Source: Hepatocystis sp. ex Piliocolobus tephrosceles
Taxonomy: Eukaryota; Apicomplexa; Aconoidasida; Haemosporida; Plasmodiidae
DNA length: 17,581 bases
Reading direction: 5' to 3'
Assembly: GCA_902459845.2 (NCBI GenBank)
Contig: CABPSV020000387.1
Location: forward strand, 1-17,581
Position 1 is the stretch's first letter; every line of letters starts with the position of its first letter. The translations under genes and the position numbers were made by a program. The notes beneath the pieces were generated by a model. The model saw nothing but the letters and a program-made list of their open reading frames with translations. It was not told where the DNA came from and ran no database searches. This document shows positions 12,301 to 17,581 of the stretch, piece after piece.

Positions 12301-15300
12301 TTCGTATCATGAGTGTGACTATCATAAGAATGCATAGGTTTAGTATAATCAATATTCAAATACGTATCACATAAATGAATGTGTTTATTAGTAACTCCTT
12401 CATCATTTGCTATAACTTTTGTAACATTGTATGGTGCTTGTTTTATAGTATTTACACAAACATTTTCAATATATTTAGCTCCATTCAAAATACAAACACC
12501 ATTTTCTCTTGTATTGTTCCTAAATGTTATATTAAAACGAGGAACATAAAGTATATCCAATTCATTTTTAATTATATTTCTATACAATGTTTCGTATAAT
12601 ATTTTTTTTATATTTGTTTTTCTGTTTATATTCAAAATATTCACAATAGATGTGATTACCATATTTTTTATTGGGAAAAACATTGTATTAAAGTAATATA
12701 TAAATTTTAAATGGTCATTTGAAAAAACTGAATTTTTAAATGTGATAAAATTCGTATAAGTAGAGGTTTTATAATCATTATTGTAATAGCTCTCACTGTC
12801 ACTTGTGTTAACATAACTGTTGTTACTACTTTCAGAAACATTTATACTGTTTGTACATGTGTTGTCATGGCTCATCTCCGATTTCTGTTTTATTCTAGTA
12901 TTAAAAATTTTTTGCATTTCTTTTGTATAACATTCATACTTCAAATTCACTTCATTCAAAGTGCCTATCAAATAATATGAAGATAAATATCTATTTATAT
13001 ATTCTTTAATTTTATTTTCATATTCTTCCTCATTATTTTCCTTACAGCTCACTAAATGACGTACTATGTCTAACGTGTTGGGTATATCTGTTATTCCTTT
13101 TAATCTTTTTCTTAAATGGCTATTTATAAATCCATATTTGTCAAACTTGTTAGAATGATTGTTAGGTTTATAAAAAAAGCTATTATTACTAGAATTATAA
13201 CTTTGAGAGGAATTATTCTCACTGCCACTCACACATGTATAGTTTTTTAATTGCATCTCTTTATGATATTTTTTGCATATATGTCTGTATAATGGTTCTA
13301 TCCATTTTGTTCCTGATAAGCTGTTTAGTTTATTTATATAGTGAAATGAAAAATTATTCATATTTATACAATATGCTAATATTATAATTAATATGATTAT
13401 ATTTACCTTTACATCTATATGTATATACTCATATAATTCTATTTCATCATAATACACATGTAAATAGTATAATAAAAGGTCTCTATTTTTATATATATTT
13501 ATATATTTCTTATGTAGATATTTTATATAATTTTCTATTTGTTTGTAATAACGTTTACTTTTATCATTATTATTTGATATGAAATTTTTTTTATTTCCTT
13601 TGTACATTGTTGGAATATGCTCGTATGAATTAGAACTAATCGTCTTCTTTTTATAAACACATGGTTCAATTTTATAGTTAAATGATAAACCACTAAATTT
13701 TGAATGATTATATTTGGCTGATGTTATATCATACGTATTTGTTTCATAACTGGTATTTTCAATATATATTAACTTTTCTAAATCCATATACATGTTTATG
13801 TCATCAACTGATACCAAGATAAATAGATACAGAAATTTACAAAATTCTGTGTGCATAATATTTTCTGTACACATGAAATTAGTGTTAAGTAAATGAAGTT
13901 GTGTTTGGTCATATATGGTGAATGTTTTATCATGGACACTATTATTATTACTGACGCCGTTATTTTTGTTGTTGTTATTTTGGCTGTTATTTTGGCTGTT
14001 ATTTTTGTTGTTGTTATTTTGGCTGTTATTTTGGCTGTTATTATTTTGGTTGTTATTTTGGCTGTTGTTATTTTGGCTGTTATTTTGGCTGTTATTATTT
14101 TGGTTGTTATTTTGGCTGTTATTATTTTGGCTGTTATTATTTTGGCTGTTATTATTTTGGCTGTTATTTTTGTTGTTGTTATTTTGGCTGTTATTTTGGC
14201 TGTTGTATATTATCTTACCTGTATTTTCACTATTGATATTACCCCCTATTTCACCCGATTGATTATTTAGATGCTTAAAAAAATATATATCTATGTTAAT
14301 AATGCTAAAAATGCTGTTACGTTCTTCTTTTTTACATTCATGTAGAATAAAGCTAAAAAAATCATGTGTTATTTTTTTACAAATATAGTAATAAAAAAAA
14401 ATAAAAATTATTTTGAGTGTAGTACTTTTTGGTAGTATATCAAAAAAAACTCTATAGGTGTTTAACTGTATTTTATTAGATTCATAGTTTATAGTATCTA
14501 TTGTAGCATAACAAAAATTAGAGTTGTATATATTACATACATTTTCATTATTATTATATAAGTAAAGATTGGAAATGTACTTATTTTCTGAAAGTAAATA
14601 TAATTGCCCACTTTTGTGTAAAATTATTATGAAATTATTTAATTTGTTTATATCGAGAATGTTACATGTTTCCATGCAGTCAGAACTAGTATTGATATTA
14701 TCCATTGCTATATTTTTAATCTTCTTTCTATAAAAACTACACATATCACTTTTCTTTTTTAATATACTTTGTTTTTTAATTATTATATCTTTCAAATTGT
14801 TCGTATTAACATCGGATGTACACACATTTTTTGAAATACTATTAATATCCATATTTTTGTGTCGTATTTTTAAATAACTTGTGTTAATTTCATTATTTGT
14901 GCAAGAAATTATATTAAGAGGGTAATATCTTAAAATTGTCATTTCTTTCGATATACTGACACCTATATAATTTAATACATTTTTAATTACTTTAATTTTT
15001 TCTTTTACCCGCTTGTCGTATACTGGTATGATAAATATAATATTATTAATATTATCATATACGCACAACTTAATCTTCTTATACAATGGTATATTACCTC
15101 CGGTAGTTAACATTACTATTGGTTTATAAACCTCTGTATTAAAATTAATATTTGTATATGATGTATTACAAACTGTAAATTTATTTTTTGGTATACACAA
15201 CAAGCTGTATAATACGATGTATCCATTCAATGGGCTAACACATCCATGCTTTTTTTTCATATCAAAATCAATATAAAAAAAATGATACACTTCTGTATAC

Positions 15301-16553
15301 TCATTGAATGCTATACATATAGGTATATTTGTATCTATATGTATAACATTCAAATTTGGAACTTGATTTAATTTATCATAGACTTCAGATGAATCACCTG
15401 TACTTTTTATTTGATCACTCCAGATAAAACATTTGTTTTTTTCATTATAGTATTCACATTTTAAAAAATCTTTACACGTATCATTATTTATTAACTTATC
15501 TGGATACATTGGATGTACAGATGATATATACAGCAATTTAATATGTTCTGTATGATTTTTATTATAAATAGAGTAGGTAAAATAGCGCATTTGATTACAT
15601 TTTTTTTTTTTATCATGATCTAACAAGTTTACGAAAAAAATATAATTATTATTACAAAATATACGAACAAGATTCTTATGTACCATAAACTTGGTTTTCT
15701 TTAATGTTACATTTTTTGTATCTATAACTTCTACACTCATACTACTATTATTGTTATCATTACTGTCATTGTTTTTACTTATGATATATAAATAATTGCT
15801 ATCATCATTACTACTTTCAAAACCAATAGTGTCCATTATATTTTCACCACTTCGATTTCCGTTTTTAACTATTTCACTATGGCTAAATATGTTATTATTT
15901 TGCACAGTGAAATGGAAAACTGCATCCTTTGTTATTCTAAATGCATTCTTATTACCATTATATTGCTCAAAGGTTACTATACGATTTAGTTTACTATATT
16001 TTATTTTGTATTCATAAATATTACTATTTATTAATCTGGAACAAAAGTGTACATTTGGTATATTTGTATTGTATATGTTGTTAATGTATATTTTTTCTTC
16101 ATCCAAATATAATGCGTTTATATCATATATACCTTTTTTTTGTTTTCTTTTTAGTTCACATTGGTATATTTTATTACAGAATTTTTTTAAATACACGTCT
16201 CCCGTTTTTAGTAATACTATAAGTTTGTTTATGTCTTCTTTTATATCATTCATGTTGACGTTGTCACCCATGGTGCATTGTAGTTTCTTCTTTTTTAGTT
16301 GGTACATATTTTTAATGTAACACCAAGTAATTGCTTCTTCTTCTTGTACATCCTCCTTTGTTCTATAAATTTCATAAAAATCACTCTCATTTTTTTCTTC
16401 TAATCCTGGAGACTGTTTAAATGTTAAACCTTTATTACCATTTTTTTTTTTTTTTTTGTTATGAGTACTTTTCTTTTTGTTTTCAGTTTCATTCACAGCT
16501 TTCCCTGTGCCCTTCTGTGTGGGCACGCGTTTTACAATGATGGCATAGACCAT
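372..16553 (-). CDS. APC1: Anaphase-promoting complex/cyclosome subunit 1 (APC1), giant apicomplexan form, single exon
   Basis: Scaffold subunit of the APC/C, the nuclear/cytosolic E3 ubiquitin ligase that marks mitotic regulators for destruction. The frame is open for 5393 codons and ends at TAA (372-374). I chose the ATG at 16551-16553 because its context on the coding strand is AAAATGG, the protein starts plausibly ([10 protein letters not shown]), and everything upstream in frame is TA microsatellite. Order: Lys-rich N-terminus (26-41), beta-propeller-like region (about 100-750), NSQ repeat (784-865), long partly helical N-rich middle (870-3100), PC repeats (about 3120-4320), C-terminal region (4320-5393). 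APC1-like signatures include QLC (2830-2832), [10 protein letters not shown] (3128-3137), ILGLGVS (3165-3171), [11 protein letters not shown] (3584-3594), FAGSCN (4240-4245), GCGKY (4281-4285), [10 protein letters not shown] (4403-4412) and [12 protein letters not shown] (4477-4488). Animal APC1 is about 1,950 residues, so the excess is mainly low-complexity insertion. Rpn1 and Rpn2 also carry PC repeats but are about 900-1,000 residues and are not expected to carry the post-PC blocks. No intron is needed. I see no frameshift. Confidence 0.92.
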   Translation of the reverse strand: MVYAIIVKRVPTQKGTGKAVNETENKKKSTHNKKKKKNGNKGLTFKQSPGLEEKNESDFYEIYRTKEDVQEEEAITWCYIKNMYQLKKKKLQCTMGDNVNMNDIKEDINKLIVLLKTGDVYLKKFCNKIYQCELKRKQKKGIYDINALYLDEEKIYINNIYNTNIPNVHFCSRLINSNIYEYKIKYSKLNRIVTFEQYNGNKNAFRITKDAVFHFTVQNNNIFSHSEIVKNGNRSGENIMDTIGFESSNDDSNYLYIISKNNDSNDNNNSSMSVEVIDTKNVTLKKTKFMVHKNLVRIFCNNNYIFFVNLLDHDKKKKCNQMRYFTYSIYNKNHTEHIKLLYISSVHPMYPDKLINNDTCKDFLKCEYYNEKNKCFIWSDQIKSTGDSSEVYDKLNQVPNLNVIHIDTNIPICIAFNEYTEVYHFFYIDFDMKKKHGCVSPLNGYIVLYSLLCIPKNKFTVCNTSYTNINFNTEVYKPIVMLTTGGNIPLYKKIKLCVYDNINNIIFIIPVYDKRVKEKIKVIKNVLNYIGVSISKEMTILRYYPLNIISCTNNEINTSYLKIRHKNMDINSISKNVCTSDVNTNNLKDIIIKKQSILKKKSDMCSFYRKKIKNIAMDNINTSSDCMETCNILDINKLNNFIIILHKSGQLYLLSENKYISNLYLYNNNENVCNIYNSNFCYATIDTINYESNKIQLNTYRVFFDILPKSTTLKIIFIFFYYYICKKITHDFFSFILHECKKEERNSIFSIINIDIYFFKHLNNQSGEIGGNINSENTGKIIYNSQNNSQNNNNKNNSQNNNSQNNNSQNNNSQNNNQNNNSQNNSQNNNSQNNNQNNNSQNNSQNNNNKNNSQNNSQNNNNKNNGVSNNNSVHDKTFTIYDQTQLHLLNTNFMCTENIMHTEFCKFLYLFILVSVDDINMYMDLEKLIYIENTSYETNTYDITSAKYNHSKFSGLSFNYKIEPCVYKKKTISSNSYEHIPTMYKGNKKNFISNNNDKSKRYYKQIENYIKYLHKKYINIYKNRDLLLYYLHVYYDEIELYEYIHIDVKVNIIILIIILAYCINMNNFSFHYINKLNSLSGTKWIEPLYRHICKKYHKEMQLKNYTCVSGSENNSSQSYNSSNNSFFYKPNNHSNKFDKYGFINSHLRKRLKGITDIPNTLDIVRHLVSCKENNEEEYENKIKEYINRYLSSYYLIGTLNEVNLKYECYTKEMQKIFNTRIKQKSEMSHDNTCTNSINVSESSNNSYVNTSDSESYYNNDYKTSTYTNFITFKNSVFSNDHLKFIYYFNTMFFPIKNMVITSIVNILNINRKTNIKKILYETLYRNIIKNELDILYVPRFNITFRNNTRENGVCILNGAKYIENVCVNTIKQAPYNVTKVIANDEGVTNKHIHLCDTYLNIDYTKPMHSYDSHTHDTKNQNRYIKKHNNNLYKHNNYSYYNTNKENVCITHKSFFVETNRDLLYYDKKSSMFKSNLKYFESLNMNNGHLFNILLKSVFHINIHGMNECYSFMLNTIMHNMHQLLNHNEQKIVKKDEIDVKHFEHFIQNYFDDKKLTKKKEQEFLKNKNKHFFNMSVEDITKNMKYDNFLMNTNMEMPTTHKIRSLQDKVKGGTTYNSICNIVGNTNERIETHAKSTIQTNQLGHNKNDTVVNTLKSIDIYKLCNFKDNSAYISINREDLYLNKLFNSHNLKIKKKFNCILKFLSKSNDNMIINCIMEQFMYNEKMKKIIEDKEKKNKERRNVLTDHSTEHNNRNHDSRNVDRSVSDINDDDRSDDSYVEMFGFSLGTKKYNKTDSLEKQKRHFEHSYVSDYKQIKEHFMWFDSLKMDTCTYSYSVYEKHPFLFHIRRLYYCGISKFYKKKKKNALKSKNGNIASFGNRQDVNNMINNIEHSGNSSDGSSIFFNSPNLSSVNQDDSNDSNNDYSSNEKKLIDVADIEISSDSQESVYIHKHKFNKNIFNKYTKYIMKLSNLNKIMKRKILIDTKKSDEKIDTYLNFIHLFYTLEKMYKMKYNSMFNISSLNCCEIINSIHYKADINFMIEYSIFVYELDCEQNKANYSSSATPIQTNANPPSSMISREYNRDNNYGQTSFHIGRFNSENNTNDGVGTNGNVHNNTNTNGNINDYTSYSSRINVYNDTGNNAYNNNRSMAIQRRFNNNSPLMNNDLSRRNTNNRNNTFILNTNEPQNNSTNYNYNRYHSNHNQPIDTDFIHEESGVAMLRRSIISRRDFSNLLIGHNFNVNGRTENITPNNIFHSDDENRISTINTVNATNFMSYGSQNYNRINRINNNEMNRNVLVNDNSSQIEENDTSTNIHINNRSDSNNNIQTQRQNNNTLRFTDERTDSHNILSRSNNNITYRPASMLLINNNLLNTRANLMDPLRRARPSATLNKYKRVKNTSEINKKKYNTSNKIKKYIKKLKSKIAKLINTENINIYMHPMKNIFLLNKYNDKIKACKRILRSYNTVEKNVLGTRVSMQITSRSNSFNLEQNNNNLSPTDENVVQNDSLHRDLNDNISDVVDVENQVDSENQEDDENQEDDENQVDGENQEDDENQEDGENQEDDENTEDDENQMDGENQVYGLSDTTSSFMFSEDGYNSDDTLCNRNVDTNENDNKEEGTSEIRGRNINMNNDSMIDSDDSQTLFIKNRNNTIYETNLDSNHIDINSCKNKNDVHICVTKPHKSNFLIRQHSNDMLYRNNFLYTSIKTLEDVSEKEKENYISFDNVTRICNNSEFAKFKDFRCDEELFFSSNKSLDFFNISNKDRQGGVFSNSLVNNNQSNSTSINNTNQDIIAINHCFDMKYGIFLENSSSVINYETNQDVQENDETCLFTQLCALDMQKRIHNRQTCLYYNQDIAHTLDLNYNPYWNYNIYRNYSHNTNHGPNTNHDPNKNHDPNTNHDPNTNHDPNINHDPNINHGPNINNSSSTNNSPYIYRTPRRTNSPYISFTPRKTNSPYINFTPRKTNSPYINITPRRTNILNTSPLLKIRNNLSQRPNRMEFLNELTESNSCYNKTLKMRFNNIYSRKNFASIQNTSNVDYNKQKKKEPKLLEPYDFKFYQKKNVIFNKYVNNKIRNLFKLQCSICQTIIYQKYQDQDKTKNSILLKIINNNIHLCNFINRTYLYCGINYMAGLIYGLGLLNFFKYVNIHSLLEYVLKFKNRCLYICTILGLGVSLVSSKNKELTVVLMNVLFKEVYSINKINYDNAIINAMDNNNTNNAKAINKNDNYNFVYYKKIKKNGTMESDVDKDNAQVVTVTDTKSVSIETSESDDINILYAYDYELSDDTTATIELSSDASSGSTKSVKRNLSYAFSNMNSNATIVLRGDELTNEEGSWSNNTSYKIDNKNKNNIVENFKNNQTSVNKTNIQQNNHQIDIINRKYQTVGEVESAFSYSIDSGDSVISNNVVTARVLNKPKISKGVGKAYSTNIDINSNVELNINYNKKAGNVEKQTKKRHKRKRNCITGLITNSTEKLHNVVLTSTFISLGFLHLNSNNIYLTKCIYKLFTQKYLNKLNIFSMFWAIGCININKGNIFTKTIGCLFYFTNYHVPAYIHKNNFLKVFSYQNTDQRKCFRYDMSHMVISSAMALGLCFYRSNNIHAFNMVFMPNKIDHVHYFNFYQILVKSFCRNMIIYDFVELSHEYILSNIPKFLRILPCDIYNEKKTKLPYIDLLDETGELKNKSIEQHYILKNGNLNLNHPFIKNEFQRVHDNGFYFILKKNNYVYCYNKQMEGQDMYNYNHINNNNNNKKQKNVNSLRYYFFGDNNNTCKSSDMYNQGKKGINDSALNSAVNDAVNVNDKSGNHLQKDNSQTNKKNGKNKTKKTDKYVKYSESEEYTFNNFQLLYNCELLRYYIIIGVLKVMSMKYVSTHHEAFKKIAFEYIEYFENINTNFLAKSELQNLYTHIKQIAEKIKYEIMMEQTNHYIPTNENKYISNEKKKNNIREHVNGNNNFSYADNMRTGRSTNTMNSLNFNTEQNILSLEETNKSPTKQIEQNRNKSIEPKEQQVIQKNTWGYDICQTHMTSDNNNNNNNQKISLIYSDTFRQGLYKYIKKYYDKNSSNGLSNKKEKIKNLYNTAIKCVMSLADEVTTVDNSNGRSNRIEPIDYKNIRSIEENNNINNDTVYYNCYYKSRTYTHIYILILEYAQYIKKMKKRMKILGEDYDIVHDKLYNKCSIKNDRKNDSYMSNRNRSCKDENYVAKPITSFFDTLFKEKPNSKPIYIYKIYEEDLSDLVNLIYQSLSLVFAGSCNETINNRIKKKIDLCVNIQGHNKHNLYQYYLGYINLGCGKYVLKKKTNLSAATLTLITFSSFHIYDFNSCFIVQLIEYLFVLLLKKRCINIMDISTGQFINLPIQLVYRDNKTKYNFVKKIDNSNEFKNGTMQNIDLNNNQYYLEKKNYKTYHEHILQLPSSVPLLNIINLSVQSNDYYNLSFFDYSKLSHETTGTIVEGAAPNSNDITYSDPNSTSTKKQLNETNIIKQIIKNGILFVKRREYNTEYDSHNKGNNCSDFDNNNLLIKRVSNIIDGLSYYQNLNKNAVLNSIFDTNKNMINKIIREQTKLENPLNQWRPITKMLTSEQTKKESYTNNIYKYLLEITKKYQKSHCIYTDNVLLLLETYITYMDNSINEIMLLNYFMNENITSNLINNAANYMCNLIENSKFVLYINKHYHQIIEEVYKDIEKREENGLTSIYKVMYYYMRQCNYYDSLYHRYSNQSPKEKDNLISRVYSRYEYIHKLHAWLGSSIQNAKPILYNFNKTVHTAENMLNYYLFRTNEPFIKKQNNNKLLNDFNKLLIDYSSDKIKTMIQLQLNRELLNNDHYFSMLKNLQTNKNLNFINLLSEIYYSCFFFYDFFFQYRKKRHLNPYLNYKEGNIEKNIHNKVGTCINEDKDLFNYLKNKKQNVRLIYIDSNGVREDISHVEHDTYYYNLNNDNVVSGIDKAINKTTTIKDINASLVGKTKLSNTNTNTCHSLCLNKKNNKKIKYTDRKHSKTENYTKKKDTIFDKPKVNTDRQPYVIEYSESDNFIFNKLNDILNCNFDMLTVIKGLYHNNNNKNLNIFKYLTFFNYQEHFDYFIETNKTVITTILLEYYQKGYIDTVLYYEKNLIDTNSANNLIKLLIHYGNLPTYYIFWYNVMTEEKKKKSIFVPGERYIYNCKYNEHVQNLLQRASNWLNKKGFMNDQHRTRDFRNVTYKKRSMEAKKKSVKEVEYFDFLYYLHYKRHPLSKTLQKNVHDNDNNLNNDTNNNGDNNIATRCLKYTEKFITVENEKMDHIDKQIYRDEKMSLLENNILKKVKKKKINKPNTRISNISVNDKRDPLLIFENIAHIIGVKKNKMYTNNISPLKSTTYDCTKFKTYKFIQDAYNKSKYIANQLVETRDILRKTNLIKSIFTDILFCFFIGNL
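375..3590 (-). other. APC1: APC1 C-terminal region after the PC domain (about residues 4320-5393)
   Basis: Two blocks near its start match the segment that follows the PC repeats in APC1 orthologues: [10 protein letters not shown] (4403-4412) with the NDYYNLSF segment after it, and [12 protein letters not shown] (4477-4488), a beta-rich element. Beyond this it is mostly predicted helix with Lys- and Asn-rich spacers. At over 1,000 residues it is much longer than the few hundred seen in animals. It ends in a hydrophobic [13 protein letters not shown] tail, too short and too close to the terminus to call a membrane anchor. An SPLK site (Ser 5332) is a further CDK consensus. Confidence 0.75.
3590..7200 (-). 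other. APC1: APC1 PC-repeat (proteasome/cyclosome) domain, about residues 3120-4320, with large inserts
   Basis: About eight helical hairpin repeats can be picked out by their small-residue signatures: [10 protein letters not shown] (from 3128), ILGLGVS (from 3165), [14 protein letters not shown] (Gly 3484), FWAIGCIN (Gly 3521), [13 protein letters not shown] (Gly 3586), [10 protein letters not shown] (Gly 3853), [10 protein letters not shown] (Gly 4242) and [11 protein letters not shown] (4281-4285). Spacing and content follow APC1: a KYVNIHSLL segment between the first two repeats, an LRILP segment ending the block after repeat five, and an NLSAATLTL helix after GCGKY. Inserts fall between repeats 2 and 3 (about 3205-3460), 5 and 6 (about 3665-3835) and 6 and 7 (about 3905-4190). 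In known structures this domain forms a toroid that, with the APC2/APC11 module and co-activator, frames the substrate site. Confidence 0.88.
6225..6945 (-). other. Disordered insert between PC repeats 2 and 3, acidic Ser/Asp first half and basic end with NLS-like cluster
   Basis: About 250 residues interrupt the PC domain. The first half is rich in S, D, T and E (for example IETSESDD and IELSSDASS). The insert closes at the basic cluster [11 protein letters not shown] (residues 3447-3457, bases 6183-6215), just before PC repeat 3. The cluster resembles a nuclear localisation signal. The acidic SD/SE/TE patches resemble casein kinase 2 sites. Both readings come from motif pattern only. Confidence 0.75.
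7632..7775 (-). repeat. 4 x 36-bp tandem repeat encoding NSPYIxxTPR[RK]T (APC1 residues 2927-2974), candidate CDK phosphorylation array
   Basis: Four exactly phased 36-base units encode N-S-P-Y-I-x-x-T-P-R-R/K-T. Each carries one SP site and one TP site, and the TP site fits the full CDK consensus S/T-P-x-R/K. Variation is limited to the two residues after Ile (YR, SF, NF, NI) and to R versus K. A further SPLLK follows at once, giving nine proline-directed sites in about 55 residues. The array sits roughly 150 residues before the first PC repeat. In animal APC1, CDK phosphorylation of a disordered loop relieves autoinhibition and lets the Cdc20 co-activator bind. Use of this array as such a switch is inference. 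Confidence 0.95.
7803..7928 (-). repeat. 7 x 18-bp tandem repeat encoding N-x-N-H-[DG]-P (APC1 residues 2876-2917)
   Basis: Seven phased 18-base units give N-T/K/I-N-H-D/G-P. The first and last units have Gly in place of Asp, and the third position pair varies T, T, K, T, T, I, I. The array is locally more G+C-rich than the surrounding coding sequence. It lies between the QLC block (2830-2832) and the TPRR array, so it belongs to the linker before the PC domain. Regular His and Asp spacing could allow weak metal binding, but nothing else supports that. Confidence 0.96.
8823..9002 (-). repeat. 10 x 18-bp tandem repeat encoding an ENQEDD-type acidic array (APC1 residues 2518-2577)
   Basis: Ten consecutive 18-base units encode variants of D-x-E-N-Q-x, with E, V or M at the last position and D, G, S or V at the second. 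The units differ by few bases, which points to recent unit duplication. The segment is strongly acidic and predicted to be disordered. It is preceded by an S/N-rich stretch and followed by further Asp/Ser-rich sequence ([19 protein letters not shown]). It splits no recognisable conserved domain. Confidence 0.97.
9390..10380 (-). other. Long Asn/Ser/Thr-rich low-complexity segment of APC1 (about residues 2060-2390)
   Basis: About 330 residues are dominated by N, S, T and R, with irregular NNN and TNxN runs but no clean tandem period. It lies between Lys-rich helical blocks and the acidic repeat, in the middle of the protein, where compact APC1 proteins have only a mid domain and loops. A few more ordered-looking patches, such as [16 protein letters not shown], interrupt it and could be short binding motifs. 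It is presumably disordered. No function can be assigned from sequence. Confidence 0.8.
13959..14204 (-). repeat. Asn/Ser/Gln tandem repeat within APC1 (residues 784-865)
   Basis: The coding strand is built of 12- and 15-base units giving NSQN and NNSQN, with three NNNNKN interruptions. It spans 82 residues made almost only of N, S, Q and K. The units are multiples of three, so copy-number change keeps the frame open. The stretch follows the propeller region and is presumably disordered. The opposite strand reads as Leu/Trp/Phe or Ile/Val/Ala repeats, which is a by-product. Asn-rich inserts of this type are common in Plasmodium proteins. Confidence 0.95.
14300..16254 (-). other. APC1: APC1 N-terminal beta-propeller-like region (about residues 100-750)
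   Basis: This stretch is rich in short beta-strand-like segments alternating with charged or Asn-rich loops. Two are typical inner propeller strands: [12 protein letters not shown] at residues 111-122 and [14 protein letters not shown] at about 640-653. Each has a hydrophobic run, a turn with Gly, and a second hydrophobic run. Known APC1 structures carry a seven-bladed WD40-type propeller at the N-terminus, followed by a mid domain and the PC domain, so position and pattern agree. The individual blades cannot be delimited by eye, and no clear WD or GH dipeptides are present. A Lys-rich stretch at residues 26-41, just before it, could act as a nuclear localisation signal. The fold is inferred from pattern and position. 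Confidence 0.6.
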
Positions 16554-16564
16554 TTTTAAAGTAA

Positions 16565-16569
<5 letters not shown>

Positions 16570-16594
<25 letters not shown>
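16570..16594. repeat. TA dinucleotide microsatellite in the APC1 5' leader
   Basis: About 12 uninterrupted TA units lie 16 bases upstream of the chosen start codon and join directly to the minisatellite. In the APC1 frame they read as alternating Tyr-Ile, which explains why the open frame runs past the real start. Confidence 0.95.
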
Positions 16595-16595
<1 letters not shown>

Positions 16596-16731
16596 AACAG
16601 ATAAGTGTATATATATACATATATATATAAACAGATAAGTGTATATATATACATATATATATAAACAGATAAGTGTATATATATATACATATATATATAA
16701 ACAGATAAGTGTATATATATACATATATATG
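16595..16731. repeat. Four-copy 34-bp minisatellite upstream of APC1
   Basis: Four copies begin at 16595, 16629, 16663 and 16699. Each has the core AAACAGATAAGTG followed by about 21 bases of alternating TA with one C. The third-to-fourth spacing is 36 because of one extra TA. The array lies in the presumed 5' untranslated region of APC1 and ends near a T30 tract. Copy number is likely to vary between isolates. Confidence 0.95.
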
Positions 16732-16738
16732 TTCACTC

Positions 16739-16742
<4 letters not shown>

Positions 16743-16772
<30 letters not shown>
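16743..16772. repeat. Homopolymer tract T30 (A30 on the APC1 strand)
   Basis: Thirty consecutive T bases lie 190-220 bases upstream of the APC1 start codon. Long poly(dA:dT) tracts are typical of Plasmodium promoters and may keep nucleosomes off. The exact length is prone to sequencing error. Confidence 0.9.
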
Positions 16773-16774
<2 letters not shown>

Positions 16775-16922
16775 CAGTACGCTATATAAAAGTTATGAGA
16801 ATATTAATACAAAACTCGATTTTCTCACACCAGTCTACAGTGTTACCTGTGATAATGTATATAAACAGAAATATGGACGTGTATACCAGTTGCTTACAGA
16901 TGTCAGTTGTTTGCAGGTAAGT
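16773..16922. other. G+C-enriched patch upstream of APC1 with a consensus splice donor; possible untranslated exon
   Basis: In 16801-16920, 41 of 120 bases are G or C, clearly more than the flanking DNA and at least as much as the coding region. On the + strand it ends in CAG|GTAAGT (16914-16922), a full match to the donor consensus. On the minus strand, CACAG|GTAACA is a weaker donor in the APC1 direction. No convincing protein is encoded: the + frame from 16855 gives about 21 residues before the donor. It could be a 5' untranslated exon of APC1, a first exon of a rightward gene, or a promoter element. Confidence 0.3.
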
Positions 16923-17010
16923 AATTATATTGCACAATAATTATGAATACAAAAGCTTTACAGTGGCTAAAAAATAAAAAACAATAGTTTTAAACCATGT
17001 AAAATATATG

Positions 17011-17013
<3 letters not shown>

Positions 17014-17047
<34 letters not shown>
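17014..17047. repeat. TA dinucleotide microsatellite, intergenic
   Basis: Seventeen TA/AT units in an unbroken run within the intergenic DNA upstream of APC1. No gene lies in 16923-17190. Confidence 0.95.
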
Positions 17048-17049
<2 letters not shown>

Positions 17050-17190
17050 TTATATGTGAAGATGAATTAAAAAATTCAACAAAAAAAAAATTGATTTGCA
17101 TAAATATGAAACAGTGAGGTGAGAAAATTAAAAAAAAAATAAAAAGAAAACCTGTAATGCAAAATGTAAAAACATATATAATGAAACAAC

Positions 17191-17382
17191 AAAATGACAA
17201 AATGGCAAAATGGCAAAATGGCAAAATAGCAAAATGGCAAAATGGCAAAATGGCAAAATGGCAAAATGGCAAAATGGCAAAATGGCAAAATGGAAAAACA
17301 GCAAAATGGCAACATGATAAAATAACAAAATGTCAAAATGATAAAATGACAAGATGATAAAATGACAAGATGATAAAATGTG
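17191..17382. repeat. 24 x 8-bp tandem array, consensus AAAATGGC
   Basis: Twenty-four units of exactly eight bases run without a phase break for 192 bases. The left two-thirds is nearly pure AAAATGGC. The right part degenerates to AAAATGAC, AAAATGTC and AAGATGAT, with the last two pairs forming a 16-base higher-order unit. Eight is not a multiple of three, so every frame cycles through the same peptides every 24 bases. This explains the open frames on both strands (KMAKWQNG on +, FCHFAILP on minus), and I do not treat any as a gene. Confidence 0.97.
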
Positions 17383-17491
17383 TATTTTGTTTAAAAATTT
17401 TCAAGTAAATGAATATGAAATTGAATGGTTTTAAGGGAAATGAGAGTATGAAAGTAAAAAAAAAAAGTGAATAAAATAAAAAACGGAGAAT

Positions 17492-17510
17492 AAAAAAAAA
17501 AAAAAAAAAA
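17492..17510. repeat. Homopolymer tract A19
   Basis: Nineteen A bases in the intergenic DNA, within a longer A-rich stretch from about 17457. No coding potential is seen from 17383 to 17581. Confidence 0.9.
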
Positions 17511-17521
17511 TAATGAAAAAA

Positions 17522-17561
17522 ATACATATATACATACATACATGCATGCATGCATACATAC
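17522..17561. repeat. CATA/CATG tetranucleotide microsatellite with TGCATGCA sites
   Basis: A run of ATAC/CATG tetranucleotides ends at the assembly gap. It contains two overlapping TGCATGCA palindromes (17543-17550 and 17547-17554). TGCATGCA is the reported in vitro binding motif of one Plasmodium ApiAP2 transcription factor (AP2-EXP). Here it may only be a by-product of the microsatellite. Confidence 0.8.
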
Positions 17562-17565
17562 NNNN
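17562..17565. other. Assembly gap (four N)
   Basis: Four undetermined bases sit at the end of the CATA/CATG microsatellite. The 16 bases that follow (17566-17581) are much richer in G and C than anything nearby, so continuity across the gap should not be assumed. Confidence 0.95.
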
Positions 17566-17581
17566 AGACCGAGACGGACAA

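Noticed and set aside
13370..13420. Transmembrane helix in the APC1 middle region ([15 protein letters not shown])
   Set aside because: A single Ile/Leu-rich stretch between amphipathic helices in an A/T-rich gene is more likely a buried helix; no signal peptide or second membrane segment supports a membrane protein.
13893..14270. Two + strand open frames of 115-125 residues rich in Leu/Trp/Phe or Val/Ile/Ala
   Set aside because: They are the antisense of the NSQ coding repeat and exist only because the repeat unit lacks stops.
372..16553. Proteasome subunit Rpn1 or Rpn2 as the identity of the PC-repeat protein
   Set aside because: The order of repeat signatures (FAGSCN then GCGKY with an NLSAATLTL helix) and the blocks after the domain (4403-4412, 4477-4488) fit APC1, as do the N-terminal propeller-like region and the size.
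16554..16736. 61-residue N-terminal extension of the APC1 frame starting at an ATG at 16736
   Set aside because: It is made entirely of TA microsatellite and 34-bp repeat and reads as alternating Tyr/Ile; the ATG at 16553 has a better context and a non-repetitive start.
16773..16922. tRNA or box C/D snoRNA in the G+C-rich patch
   Set aside because: No cloverleaf arms or A/B boxes are visible, and a CTGA on the minus strand has no matching C box.
16967..17357. Small genes encoding KMAKWQNG-type (+) or FCHFAILP-type (minus) repeats
   Set aside because: An 8-bp tandem array keeps all frames open. The peptides are pure repeat products and the flanking codons are A/T microsatellite.
17191..17382. 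CRISPR-like array
   Set aside because: The units are directly adjacent 8-mers with no spacers, in a eukaryotic intergenic region.

Overview
The window is nuclear DNA from a malaria parasite (Plasmodium) or a close haemosporidian relative. The evidence is extreme A+T richness, long TA and poly-A/T tracts in the flanks, A/T-ending codons, and a giant protein with asparagine-rich low-complexity inserts. I cannot fix the species. It holds one gene, which fills about 92% of the window, plus two non-coding flanks.

The gene is an uninterrupted minus-strand reading frame from an ATG at 16553 to a TAA at 372-374 (5393 codons). I read it as APC1 (ANAPC1), the largest scaffold subunit of the anaphase-promoting complex/cyclosome (APC/C), the ubiquitin ligase that triggers chromosome segregation and mitotic exit. 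The call rests on a run of proteasome/cyclosome (PC) repeats from about residue 3120 to 4320, in the order and with the signature residues of APC1. Immediately after it come two blocks that match the conserved segment following the PC domain in APC1 and that are not expected in the other PC-repeat proteins, Rpn1 and Rpn2. The N-terminal ~750 residues look like a beta-propeller, as in other APC1 proteins. The protein is nearly three times the usual APC1 length (~1,950 residues). The excess is low-complexity sequence: an N/S/Q repeat, a long N/S-rich tract, an ENQEDD acidic array, an NxNHDP array, an array of TPR(R/K)/SPYI units, and large inserts between individual PC repeats.

Layout, left to right on the + strand: 1-371, 3' flank of APC1 with clustered AATAAA-type signals just past the stop; 372-16553, APC1 on the minus strand, so its C-terminus is at the left; 16554-16772, 5' leader with a TA run, a four-copy 34-bp minisatellite and a T30 tract; 16773-16922, a patch much richer in G+C than its surroundings, with a consensus splice donor; 16923-17581, intergenic DNA with TA and CATA/CATG microsatellites, a strictly phased array of 24 eight-base units, and a four-N gap near the right end.

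There is no operon, mobile element, RNA gene or CRISPR array. The most interesting signal is inside the gene: a 4 x 36-bp array encoding four CDK-consensus TPRR/TPRK motifs, each paired with an NSPYI motif, just before the PC domain. APC1 is the subunit through which CDK phosphorylation activates the APC/C in animals.
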